The notes below the pieces were generated by a model that saw only the letters and a list, made by a program, of their open reading frames with translations, was not told the origin of the DNA and did not search any database. Below, piece by piece: positions 1-6,351 of a stretch of 64,000 bases of DNA. Location of the stretch: positions 1 through 64,000 of the forward strand of contig NZ_JAHXZL010000002.1 in the NCBI RefSeq assembly GCF_019429525.1, in the 5' to 3' direction. The translations under genes and the position numbers were made by a program. Each line of letters opens with the position of its first letter. Positions within the stretch are counted from its first letter, which is position 1. This DNA is from Sphingomonas folli. GTDB taxonomy: Bacteria; Pseudomonadota; Alphaproteobacteria; Sphingomonadales; Sphingomonadaceae.

Positions 1-189
1 GCGGATCAGTGGAAGGCGACCGTCACCAAGATGCGTGAGGTGTATAAGGCGCCAGTGGCCGAGAAGGACGTCGATGCGATCGTTGCTTATCTCACCGCTA
101 TGCCGAGCCAGAAGGTGGCACCCGCGATCGGCAAGGCGCAGGACCCGGACCCCAAAGTGGCTCCTGATGTCTCAGGTGGAACCGGCTAA
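1..189 (+). CDS. C-terminal end of a small c-type cytochrome-like protein (partial)
   Basis: The reading frame is open from the first base to TAA at 187-189 and gives 62 residues, so the start is outside the window. The pattern W-x2-TV-x-KM-x3-Y-x-AP-x5-D-x3-I-x2-YL resembles the last helix of monohaem cytochromes such as the cytochrome subunit of sulfite dehydrogenase. The haem CxxCH motif would lie upstream and cannot be seen. It is convergent with the transposase that follows, so it may be cargo of the element running off the left edge. The family assignment is tentative. Confidence 0.45.
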   Translation, partial: ADQWKATVTKMREVYKAPVAEKDVDAIVAYLTAMPSQKVAPAIGKAQDPDPKVAPDVSGGTG

Positions 190-253
190 CCGATCTACTT
201 CCATAATCCCGAAATACCATCGTTTTTGAGACGCTGGCAGGCGTAGCTCCGGG

Positions 254-1684
254 TCATCCTGTTTGCTGGCGGACATACTCGCCGAGGCCGCGCGCGACGA
301 GTTCGTCGTTGGAGAGGCGAGGGCCTCGCTTCAGGCGCTGATTGCCGAGTTTGCGGCGGTCCAGCTTCGGCCCGGGTAGTACGGGCGAGGGGGCCTTGAA
401 CACCCCGCCGGGCTGAGCGGTACGCGCCGGTTCCTTGTTGTTGCGCCTCGCGTGGTGCGGCTGCACCTGCTGAATGGCGTGGGCGAGCGCCAAGGCAGCG
501 TCGAGGTGCTTGTTGTCGACTACCGGCGCCTGGTTCACCCGGCGCATCTTGTCGAAGATCCGATAGGGCAGGGCCTCACCCTCGTGCTGGATCTCAAGCC
601 TTCCGTCCGGGTACTCGCACACGTCGACCTTCTTGCGCGCAAGCCCCTGTGCGACCGGGGTCGGCTCCAGGATGAACATCGCCTTGTTGTAGTGCAGGGT
701 GAGGGCGCCGGTGACGGTGCGCTGCTCGCGCCAGACCATCTCGGCTTCGAGGTTCTCGTGGATGGCGAGCGGCCGATGCAGATCGCGCGGATCGAAGGGC
801 GCCTTGGCGAACCGCTGATTGTGCTGCGCCATATAGGAGGGGAGGAAGGCGCTGGCTTGGTCGATGGTGTTGATGCGATGAAGCCGCATGGCCTTTACGA
901 GCCGGTCCTGCAGCGTCGCGTTGGCCCGCTCTACACGCCCCTTCGCCTGCGGTGAGTTCGCGCAGATCAGGTCGATGTTCAGCCGGTCGAGCGCGCGTCC
1001 GAGATGGGTCATCCCGTCGCCATTCGCCGAGGCCGTGTTGTTGCGGAACGCACTGTGCTTGTCCGTGTAGAAGGCGACCGGCTTGCCGTGCCGCTCGAGG
1101 TACGTCCGCGTCGCGCGCATGTAGGAGAAGGTGCTTTCGCTCTCGACCATCTCGAGGTGCATCAGCTCGCTCGTGGCGTCGTCGATGAACACCAGCAGCG
1201 TGCATTGCGGGCCGCGGTCCTCGAACCACCAGTGTCTCGAGCCGTCGACCTGGACCAGTTCGCCGCGACAGTCGCGCCGGTAGCGGGGCTGATACGGGCG
1301 AGGGCGCCTGGCGGCACGGTCCTTCCAAAGGCCGGCTTCCATCATGATCTGCCGCAGCGTCTCGCACGACAGGCCAAGGCCATGGCGCTCGGCAAGGTAC
1401 TCGCGCGCGAGCGTCGGCCCGAAGTCGGCATAGTTTTCTCGCACCAGCGCGACCACCTGGGCGCGGAAGGCATCACTGTAGCGCCGGTTGCTTGGCCGCC
1501 CGCGCTTGCGCGACACGAGGCCCGCAGCGCCTTCCTGTCGAAGGCGGTAGAGCAGCCGGTAGATTTGCCGCCGTTGGAGGCCCAGCAGCTCCATCGCGTC
1601 CACGATCCGGATCTCGCCGCGGTCGAGCCGCATCAGCGTGTCGAACCGGGTAATCTCTGCAGCACTCATCGTCAGCACCGTCAT
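254..1684 (-). CDS. ISNCY/IS1202-type DDE transposase, copy 1
   Basis: This 476-residue transposase has an N-terminal helix-turn-helix at about residues 28-50 (DAMELLGLQRRQIYRLL). A basic RGRPSNRR stretch follows, then an rve-type DDE domain with likely catalytic D147 (VQVDGS), D208 (FYTDKHSAF) and E252 (KGRVER). It differs from the copy at 22936-24354 at roughly one residue in eight or nine by eye, so the two are related but not recent duplicates. The C-terminus ends LGEYVRQQTG, four residues longer than copy 2. An IS right end lies just upstream at 1748-1796. No matching left end is seen between the stop codon and the cytochrome gene, so its partner end must lie left of the window or be lost. 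Confidence 0.93.
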   Translation of the reverse strand: MTVLTMSAAEITRFDTLMRLDRGEIRIVDAMELLGLQRRQIYRLLYRLRQEGAAGLVSRKRGRPSNRRYSDAFRAQVVALVRENYADFGPTLAREYLAERHGLGLSCETLRQIMMEAGLWKDRAARRPRPYQPRYRRDCRGELVQVDGSRHWWFEDRGPQCTLLVFIDDATSELMHLEMVESESTFSYMRATRTYLERHGKPVAFYTDKHSAFRNNTASANGDGMTHLGRALDRLNIDLICANSPQAKGRVERANATLQDRLVKAMRLHRINTIDQASAFLPSYMAQHNQRFAKAPFDPRDLHRPLAIHENLEAEMVWREQRTVTGALTLHYNKAMFILEPTPVAQGLARKKVDVCEYPDGRLEIQHEGEALPYRIFDKMRRVNQAPVVDNKHLDAALALAHAIQQVQPHHARRNNKEPARTAQPGGVFKAPSPVLPGPKLDRRKLGNQRLKRGPRLSNDELVARGLGEYVRQQTG

Positions 1685-1747
1685 ACCATGCGCGTCCTCG
1701 TTGCCGAGGAAGGCTATGACACCGGCGACGCGCTGACAGCACCGGCA

Positions 1748-1796
1748 GTGCCGTTTCTATCTAGCGGAGTGGTGTCATTTGTATCTGGCGCCTACA
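1748..1796 (-). repeat. Right terminal repeat of element A, two iterons
   Basis: Read inward on the minus strand, the terminus starts TGTAGG. It continues with an outer 19-bp iteron (CGCCAGATACAAATGACAC, 1790-1772) and an inner one (CGCTAGATAGAAACGGCAC, 1766-1748), spaced 24 bp. The two iterons match each other and those of the other two ends in this window, as expected for transposase binding sites. Confidence 0.8.
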
Positions 1797-1801
1797 ACAC
1801 G

Positions 1802-1851
1802 TGTTGCCGCCAGTTAGAAAAGACACATTCTGCGCTAGATAGAAATGACAC
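1802..1851 (+). repeat. Left terminal repeat of element B, orphan IS end in inverted orientation
   Basis: Read inward on the plus strand, it begins TGTTGC. An outer iteron CGCCAGTTAGAAAAGACAC (1808-1826) and an inner iteron CGCTAGATAGAAATGACAC (1833-1851) follow, spaced 25 bp. It matches the right ends at 1796 and 24467 but points the opposite way, so it can only be the left end of an element lying to its right. No transposase gene follows directly; metal-resistance cargo does. Five bases (1797-1801) separate it from the end of element A. Confidence 0.8.
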
Positions 1852-2125
1852 TCGTGGTGGCAGCGGGAGCAGCGTGGAGCCCCCCAAGCAGCGCAGCGCT
1901 GCTCCCGCTGAAGCGGCGTCGTCACGGCTCCTGCGCCCTTGGCGCGAGCTGGTCGAGGCGCCCGACGACGTGCGCATCACCGCACCGATCTTTATGTCTG
2001 GCGCGTCGATTCAAAGCCCCTCCCGCGATCGTCAGGGTCGTTGGCGAGCGGGGCGTGACCGGCGACAATGTCCGCGCCCGCCTCCCACCGGTTCATGAAA
2101 TCGCGCAACTGACCGTCGAGTGCCG
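1852..2125. other. Non-coding stretch between the left IS end and the MerR gene
   Basis: About 270 bases without a supported gene. Short open frames exist on both strands but show no recognisable domain, ribosome-binding site or coherent composition. It probably contains remnants from the assembly of the element. Confidence 0.4.
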
Positions 2126-2524
2126 CTAGCCCTCGAAGGCCGTGAGGATCGGACATGGTCCCTCCGCACCTGACCCGCACTCATGCGCGAGCCGGCGAAG
2201 CGAGGCGCGCACCCGCTCGAGCTCCTCAATCTTCGCGTCCAGTTCGGCGATGCGCTCGCCGGCAAGCTGACGGGCGCGGGCGCGATCGTCGGTCGCGTCC
2301 AACGCCAGAAGCTCACCGATCTGCTCGAGCGTGAAACCGGCCGCCTGGGCCGAGCGGATGAAACGAAGGCGGCGGGCGCTGCCGTAGCGCCGGATGCCGC
2401 CTCCGGTGCCAGCCCCGGTCGGGCGGTCGGGCTCGTCCAGCAAACCGCGACGCTGATAGTAGCGCACCGTTTCGACGCCGACGCCGCCTTCGCGCGCGAG
2501 CCCTGCGATCGTCATGCCGGTCAT
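2126..2524 (-). CDS. MerR-family regulator, mercury-regulator-like but lacking the first metal cysteine
   Basis: This 132-residue protein has an N-terminal winged helix (TIAGLAREGGVGVETVRYYQ, residues 5-24), the MerR RRYG signature, a dimerisation helix, and a C-terminal HEC-x7-CP loop (Cys116, Cys124). Those two align with Cys117 and Cys126 of Tn501/Tn21 MerR. The position of Cys82 falls in LDATDDRAR and has no cysteine. It is divergent from the glutaredoxin-MauE gene, and a mer-like operator lies between them. The start is ATG at 2524 (2515 is an alternative). No merA, merT or merP is present, so the inducer is uncertain. Confidence 0.85.
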   Translation of the reverse strand: MTGMTIAGLAREGGVGVETVRYYQRRGLLDEPDRPTGAGTGGGIRRYGSARRLRFIRSAQAAGFTLEQIGELLALDATDDRARARQLAGERIAELDAKIEELERVRASLRRLAHECGSGAEGPCPILTAFEG

Positions 2525-2527
2525 GCC

Positions 2528-2559
2528 TTGACTCCGTACTATGGTACGGATCCTATATA
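2528..2559 (+). promoter_or_regulatory. mer-like operator/promoter for the glutaredoxin-MauE gene
   Basis: The sequence has a -35 TTGACT at 2528-2533, a perfect dyad CCGTAC-TATG-GTACGG at 2534-2549 and a TATATA-like -10 at 2554. The 19-20 bp spacing is the stretched spacing typical of MerR-activated promoters. TTGACTCCGTAC is also the opening of the classical mercury-operon promoter. It sits 3 bp from the merR start codon, so the regulator probably represses itself. Confidence 0.8.
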
Positions 2560-2587
2560 GGCGGGGCGAGAATATTGGAGAAGCGGC

Positions 2588-3355
2588 ATGGCGAGCGCCC
2601 CCGCCAAACAGGCGACGATCTACCGGATGGTGATGCCGGAACATACCTGCCCTTACGGGCTGAAGGCGAAGGATCTGCTGCGTCGGGCAGGCTATGCGGT
2701 CGATGACCATTGGTTGACGACGCGGGAAGAAACCGACGCTTTCAAGGCAAAGCACGGAGTAAAGACGACCCCGCAGACGTTCATCGCGGGGGAGCGGGTC
2801 GGCGGCTATGACGATCTACGCCGCTTTTTCGGCAAGACGGTCCGCGACCCCAAGGCCGTCACATATCGCCCGGTGATCGCCGTGTTCGCGATGACGGCGC
2901 TGATGGCGCTCGCCGTCAGCTATGCGGTATTCGGCACGCCCTTCACGGTGCGCGCGGGTGAATGGTTCATCGCGTTCTCGATGTGCGTTCTGGCGATGCT
3001 CAAGCTCCAGAACGTCGAGAGCTTCTCGAGCATGTTCCTCAACTACGATCTGCTCGCGAAGCGCTGGGTGCCCTATTCCTATGTCTATCCCTACGCGGAG
3101 GGAGCGGCGGGCGTCCTGATGGCAGCGGGTGCGCTGACCTGGCTGTCGGTGCCGGTCGCCCTCGTCATCGGGACGATCGGCGCGGTGTCGGTCATCAAGG
3201 CGGTTTATATCGACAAGCGCGAATTAAAATGCGCGTGCGTCGGCGGGGACAGCAACGTGCCGCTCGGCTTCCTTTCGCTTACCGAGAACGTGATGATGGT
3301 CGCGATGGCGCTTTGGATGGTCGCGGCGCCGGCAGTCCTCTCGATCACGCATTGA
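2588..3355 (+). CDS. Glutaredoxin-like domain fused to a MauE/DoxX-type membrane domain
   Basis: Residues about 8-80 form a glutaredoxin fold with a CPYG motif (monothiol-like in place of CPYC), a TTPQTFI cis-proline loop and GGYDDL. Residues about 95-250 form four hydrophobic segments of the MauE/DoxX redox membrane family, including KCACVGG in the last loop. GGAG precedes ATG at a good distance. It is the sole gene behind the mer-like operator. MauE proteins help form disulfides and mature periplasmic enzymes. A role passing thiol reducing power across the membrane during metal stress is inferred, not known. Confidence 0.8.
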   Translation: MASAPAKQATIYRMVMPEHTCPYGLKAKDLLRRAGYAVDDHWLTTREETDAFKAKHGVKTTPQTFIAGERVGGYDDLRRFFGKTVRDPKAVTYRPVIAVFAMTALMALAVSYAVFGTPFTVRAGEWFIAFSMCVLAMLKLQNVESFSSMFLNYDLLAKRWVPYSYVYPYAEGAAGVLMAAGALTWLSVPVALVIGTIGAVSVIKAVYIDKRELKCACVGGDSNVPLGFLSLTENVMMVAMALWMVAAPAVLSITH

Positions 3356-3386
3356 CATCGATCTTCGGTCGGGGCGGATAGCGACC

Positions 3387-3722
3387 ATGGAACGCCGACT
3401 GCCCCGTCTTGCCGGCACGCTCCGCCTCGTGGCTCTGGCCATGCTGGCGATGATGCTGGTCATGCGCCTGGGGCCGATCTGCGAGGCGATCGCGAACGCC
3501 GCGCCGGTCGCGTCCGAGATGGCCGGCTGTGAGGGCACGCAGAAGCCTGCGAAGGCGCCGCAGCAAGCAGCCTGCTCGACCCCGTGCACGGCAGTTCAGC
3601 CCACTGTGTTGGCGCCGGTCGACGCTGCTCCTTCCGTTCGCATGGCTCTCCGCCCTCGGCATGTTGAAGGACTCATCGGCATGCCCGTTCCTCCAGCCAC
3701 GCCGCCTCCGCGAACCGTGTGA
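3387..3722 (+). CDS. Small membrane/secreted protein of unknown function with four cysteines
   Basis: This 111-residue protein has a basic N-terminus and a hydrophobic helix (about residues 14-30, ALAMLAMMLVMRL) that is a signal anchor or signal peptide. A periplasmic part follows with cysteines in PICEA, AGCEG and ACSTPC, and then a proline-rich tail. I do not recognise the family with certainty; it resembles short DUF2946-like proteins found beside copper genes. It lies between the glutaredoxin-MauE gene and the cysteine-rich small protein on the same strand, so the three may be co-transcribed. Confidence 0.6.
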   Translation: MERRLPRLAGTLRLVALAMLAMMLVMRLGPICEAIANAAPVASEMAGCEGTQKPAKAPQQAACSTPCTAVQPTVLAPVDAAPSVRMALRPRHVEGLIGMPVPPATPPPRTV

Positions 3723-3760
3723 TCTTCCCGACCACACACATTCAATCGACGGAGTTACCG

Positions 3761-3976
3761 ATGACCAAGATCAAGCTGATCGGCGCCGCTCTGGCGCTGG
3801 CGATCCCCGGTGTCGCATTCGCGGCCGGCTCTTGCTGCGCCGACATGGCGTGCTGCAAGGACGGCGCAGATTGCTGCAAGGAAAAGGACGGCAAGAAGGC
3901 CGACTGCTGCGCCGGCATGAAGGACAGCAAGCAAGGCGATCATCCCGGCCACGACATGTCGGGCATGAAGCACTGA
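3761..3976 (+). CDS. Small secreted cysteine-pair protein, metallothionein-like
   Basis: The start is ATG at 3761, preceded by GGAG. The 71-residue product has a clear signal peptide (IGAALALAIPGVAFAA, about residues 6-21). The mature region of about 49 residues holds four CC pairs (SCC, ACC, DCC, DCC), many Lys/Asp residues, and a C-terminal HPGHDMSGMKH motif shared with CopB and CopA. Eight paired cysteines in so short a periplasmic peptide strongly suggest soft-metal binding. The family is not named; the function is inferred from composition and from its position beside the copper genes. Confidence 0.75.
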   Translation: MTKIKLIGAALALAIPGVAFAAGSCCADMACCKDGADCCKEKDGKKADCCAGMKDSKQGDHPGHDMSGMKH

Positions 3977-3983
3977 TCCAGAG

Positions 3984-4013
3984 GCGGCGGGGGCGGCTAT
4001 CCGCCCCCGCCGC
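3984..4013. terminator. Bidirectional hairpin between convergent genes
   Basis: A perfect 13-bp GC-only stem (3984-3996 with 4001-4013) with a CTAT loop lies between the stop codons of the cysteine-pair protein and the DUF411 gene. No T-tract follows, so it may act as a transcript-stabilising or Rho-assisted end rather than a classical terminator. Confidence 0.6.
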
Positions 4014-4016
4014 TAC

Positions 4017-4463
4017 CTAGCCATGATGGGCGTAGACGCGACGTCCACCCGGTCCGAACGCAATCACGTCGTAGGCCTGAGCCTTCATGCCGGGCATCTC
4101 CATACCCAGCGATCCCATCGGCATGCCCGCTACCGCGAGCCCGGTCACACCCTTTGGCTTGGTCGCCAACGCGCGCTTCATGTCGGCGATCGGTACATGG
4201 CCCTCGAAGGTCATGCCGTCGATGATCGCAGTGTGACATGATGCAAGGTCACCGGGCACGCCGCGAGCCTTCATTAGCGCCGGGCGGTTCGCGTCGTCGA
4301 CGACGCGCACGGCGCGGCCGAACTGAGCCTTCACCTGCTTCGCCCATTTTTCACAGCACGGGCATCCCGGATCGCGGTGCATGGTGATGTCGGCCGCAGC
4401 CATCGCAGTCGCCGGGACACCGAGCAACAGAGCGGCCATCGCTGTGCGGAAAGATCGGCTCAT
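4017..4463 (-). CDS. copG: DUF411 periplasmic copper protein (CopG-like)
   Basis: The 148-residue product has a signal peptide (AALLLGVPATAMA) followed by HRDPGCPCCEKW, the CxCC-type motif of DUF411/CopG proteins. Further on are SCHT, EGHVP and a Met-rich GMPMGSLGMEMPGM loop. CopG homologues are periplasmic copper-binding redox proteins. The ATG at 4463 has GAGGAG six bases upstream and is preferred to the TTG at 4469. It follows the DUF305 pseudogene by 57 bases on the same strand and probably shares its promoter. Confidence 0.85.
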   Translation of the reverse strand: MSRSFRTAMAALLLGVPATAMAAADITMHRDPGCPCCEKWAKQVKAQFGRAVRVVDDANRPALMKARGVPGDLASCHTAIIDGMTFEGHVPIADMKRALATKPKGVTGLAVAGMPMGSLGMEMPGMKAQAYDVIAFGPGGRRVYAHHG

Positions 4464-4520
4464 CCCCAACTCCTCGAAAGCCTGCCCCCCTCACGGAGAG
4501 AGGGGCTAGGCTTGCATCCG

Positions 4521-4901
4521 TTACTGGGCGCGCTTGCCCATTTTGCGAAGCATCGCATTCAGCGTCGCGATCTCGCGGTTCTGGCTGTCGATGGTCTTCT
4601 GCGCCTCACGTCGGATTTCAGCGTTCTGGGTGCTCCGGAGTGCCGTCTGCGACATCGCGATCGCGCCGCGGTGGTGCTCGATCATCTGACGAATCTACGT
4701 CTCGCCGGCATCGGCGCCCTTCGCCGCCATCATGCGCTCGTGCATCTTCATCATGTCCGGGCCATAGGGATCAGCCGCCGTCGGCGGCATCATGCCGGAA
4801 TGATTCATGCCCTGATGGTTCATACCCTGGTGCCCGGCTTGCTGGGCGAGCGCCGGTGAGGCGGCAAGCAGGGCGGCGGTCATGGTCGCGATCATCTTCA
4901 T
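4521..4901 (-). pseudogene. DUF305 secreted protein broken by one in-frame TAG
   Basis: From ATG 4901 (GGAGA upstream) the frame encodes a signal peptide (TMTAALLAASPALA) and a Met/His-rich segment (GHQGMNHQGMNHSGMM), then hits TAG at 4697-4695 (codon 69). The same frame continues without a shift: IRQMIEHHRGAIAMS, EAQKTIDSQNREIATLN, and TAA at 4523-4521. This is the standard DUF305 body of 126 codons. The amber codon falls just before IRQMIEHH, where an aromatic residue is plausible, so TGG to TAG is the likely change. Sequencing error or suppression cannot be excluded. Confidence 0.85.
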
Positions 4902-4937
4902 CTGGTTTCTCCACGTGGCCCCCGCCCGTGAAGATGA

Positions 4938-4963
4938 TACGCGTCCCGACGCGCCATCCCTCA
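4938..4963 (-). promoter_or_regulatory. ECF-type promoter motif, copy P2 (DUF305 pseudogene-copG)
   Basis: Reading on the minus strand, TGAGGGAT, 13 bases, GCGTA lies 37 bases upstream of the DUF305 pseudogene start. It is one of five sites with exactly the same spacing in the copper module (the others are near 5615, 9619, 10947 and 10981). Confidence 0.7.
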
Positions 4964-4975
4964 AGGCGGCGGGAA

Positions 4976-5578
4976 TTACCGGATCGGCTGGAGCGTATTC
5001 ACGCCAACGCTTTCATCCGTCTCCGGCGGGGGAGGAGCGACCTGCTTGTCCCGATAGGAAGGAAGGTCGGGCGCATCGTCGGCGGTTGGGTGAGCCTCGA
5101 GCCGAGCGATAGCCCGCTTCATTTGCGCGATCTCACGCACCTGGGCGTCGATGATCCCATCCGCCAGCTTCCGTACCTCAGGGTCTTTGATATGCGCGCG
5201 CTCGCTCGTCATGATCGCTATCGAGTGGTGCGGGATCATCGCTTTCATATAGGCGACGTCGCCCACGGTTTCCTGACTGCGAACAAGCCATAGAGCGCCC
5301 GCAAAGACGACGATCGCACCGGCGACGATGCCGAGGTTGGCGCGCCGGTCGGGGTACATACCCCACATGAAGCCGATCATGATGAGCGCCATCACCGCTC
5401 CCATGACGATCGCCATCCATGTCCTGGTCTGGCTGTATTCGACATGGCTCAACGCATAGGTGTTGAGGTACATGAGCCCGAACATGACGATCGTGGAGGT
5501 CGCGATCATCGCCGCGAACCGTCCATAGCTCATTCCCATCCCGCCACTCTGGCCAGACTGATGATCCTGGGGGTCCAT
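4976..5578 (-). CDS. DUF305 membrane protein
   Basis: The 200-residue product begins with a short Gly/Met-rich tail (GQSGGMGMSYG). Three hydrophobic segments follow (about residues 21-42, 52-75, 82-99), then a periplasmic DUF305 domain (MKAMIPHHSIAIMTSERA, PEVRKLADGIIDAQVREI) and a Pro-rich tail. AGAGGAG precedes ATG. DUF305 proteins are ferritin-like helical bundles whose HH and Met residues bind copper in related systems. A CGAGGGAT-N13-GCGTA motif sits just upstream. Confidence 0.85.
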   Translation of the reverse strand: MDPQDHQSGQSGGMGMSYGRFAAMIATSTIVMFGLMYLNTYALSHVEYSQTRTWMAIVMGAVMALIMIGFMWGMYPDRRANLGIVAGAIVVFAGALWLVRSQETVGDVAYMKAMIPHHSIAIMTSERAHIKDPEVRKLADGIIDAQVREIAQMKRAIARLEAHPTADDAPDLPSYRDKQVAPPPPETDESVGVNTLQPIR

Positions 5579-5613
5579 CGCACATTCTCCTCTGGCACGC
5601 CGCCTGAAGAGTA

Positions 5614-6351
5614 TTACGCGGCGCCCTGACGCATCCCTCGGGATTTACGCCGTCGACGCGGCCAGCGCATGAACAGAAGGATCGCGCCCGCCACGCCGAA
5701 GACGAGACCGCCGGCAGCGAACGCCTTCAGCCAAGGCGTGTTGAAACGCTCGTGCTGGGTCCAGTCCATGATGTGGAGCCCCCAGAAGAAATCGTAGAGC
5801 CGCCACGTGCCGGTGCGCACCGACGTCAGCCGTCCTGTCTCGGCCGACACGTAGATGCGGGTGGCATCGTCATCGGCGAACGAGGTGCGCCATGCTGGCA
5901 GTGCGCCACGATATTCGGGGCTCGCCCGCTCGACACGCTCCACGGTCGAGGTGGCGGACTTACCGCGATATGCCTTCCTGGCGATGGCGCCAGCGGTCGA
6001 TGCATCAATCGGCGGGAGCACGGTCGCGGTGCGGGCGTCCAGCAACCGGACACCGCCCGACGCAAGTTGCGCTTCGACCACAGGCCGACCGAGCAGCACG
6101 CGATGCTGAAGCTGACGGACGGGCGAGCCAGCAGCCGTTAACAGCGTCGGAACGGGTGCGAATGCCTGGGCGCTCGAAAGCGCCGGCTCGGCATCACGAT
6201 CTATCCGGTGATCTCCGTGCACCGTATCGATCGGCAGCAGGGCCATGACGAGCCCGCTGGTGAACCACACGATCACCTGCGCCCCGATCAGGAGGGCGAG
6301 CCAGCGGTGGACCTTGCTCGCCCCGATGTGGAGGCGCAGCCGCGGGCTCAG
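5614..6351 (-). CDS. PepSY-domain membrane protein, likely non-ATG start
   Basis: The C-terminal half carries a PepSY-like domain (AWRTSFADDDATRIYVSAETGRL split over about residues 150-175) and WRLYDFFWGLHIMDWT, then a TM helix and an RRRRK tail. The nearest conventional start (GTG 6276) would remove the first helix. The upstream frame reads HIGASKVHRWLALLIGAQ, the usual beginning of PepSY-associated TM proteins, back to CTG at 6351-6349. There CTGA overlaps the copB stop, exactly where ATGA overlaps occur elsewhere in this operon. A CTG start is therefore inferred. Such proteins often assist metal reduction or transport. Confidence 0.75.
   Translation of the reverse strand: MSPRLRLHIGASKVHRWLALLIGAQVIVWFTSGLVMALLPIDTVHGDHRIDRDAEPALSSAQAFAPVPTLLTAAGSPVRQLQHRVLLGRPVVEAQLASGGVRLLDARTATVLPPIDASTAGAIARKAYRGKSATSTVERVERASPEYRGALPAWRTSFADDDATRIYVSAETGRLTSVRTGTWRLYDFFWGLHIMDWTQHERFNTPWLKAFAAGGLVFGVAGAILLFMRWPRRRRKSRGMRQGAA
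5615..5640 (-). promoter_or_regulatory. ECF-type promoter motif, copy P5 (DUF305 membrane protein)
   Basis: CGAGGGAT, 13 bases, GCGTA on the minus strand (one mismatch to the other copies), ending 37 bases before the DUF305 membrane protein start. It lies within the last codons of the PepSY gene. Confidence 0.6.

Larger units (their letters stand above)
254..1796 (-). mobile_element. Right part of IS element A (ISNCY/IS1202-type), left end not in window
   Basis: The transposase is followed, in the direction of its promoter end, by a terminus ending TACA at 1796 that is homologous to the terminus of the second copy at 24467. On the other side the stop codon is separated by only 64 bases from a convergent cytochrome-like gene, and no TGT-plus-iteron end is visible there. 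Element A is therefore either truncated or, like element B, carries cargo between its transposase and a left end outside the window. Confidence 0.6.

Noticed and set aside
1004..2098. A 364-residue plus-strand frame across the transposase
   Set aside because: It is antisense to a transposase with intact DDE motifs and has the Arg/Ala/Gly bias of shadow frames in GC-rich DNA.
1992..2180. A 62-residue minus-strand frame next to the MerR gene
   Set aside because: No motif, no ribosome-binding site, and it overlaps the end of the MerR coding region in another frame.
2126..3355. A mercury resistance operon
   Set aside because: The operator is mer-like, but merA, merT and merP are absent and the MerR lacks the first ligand cysteine.
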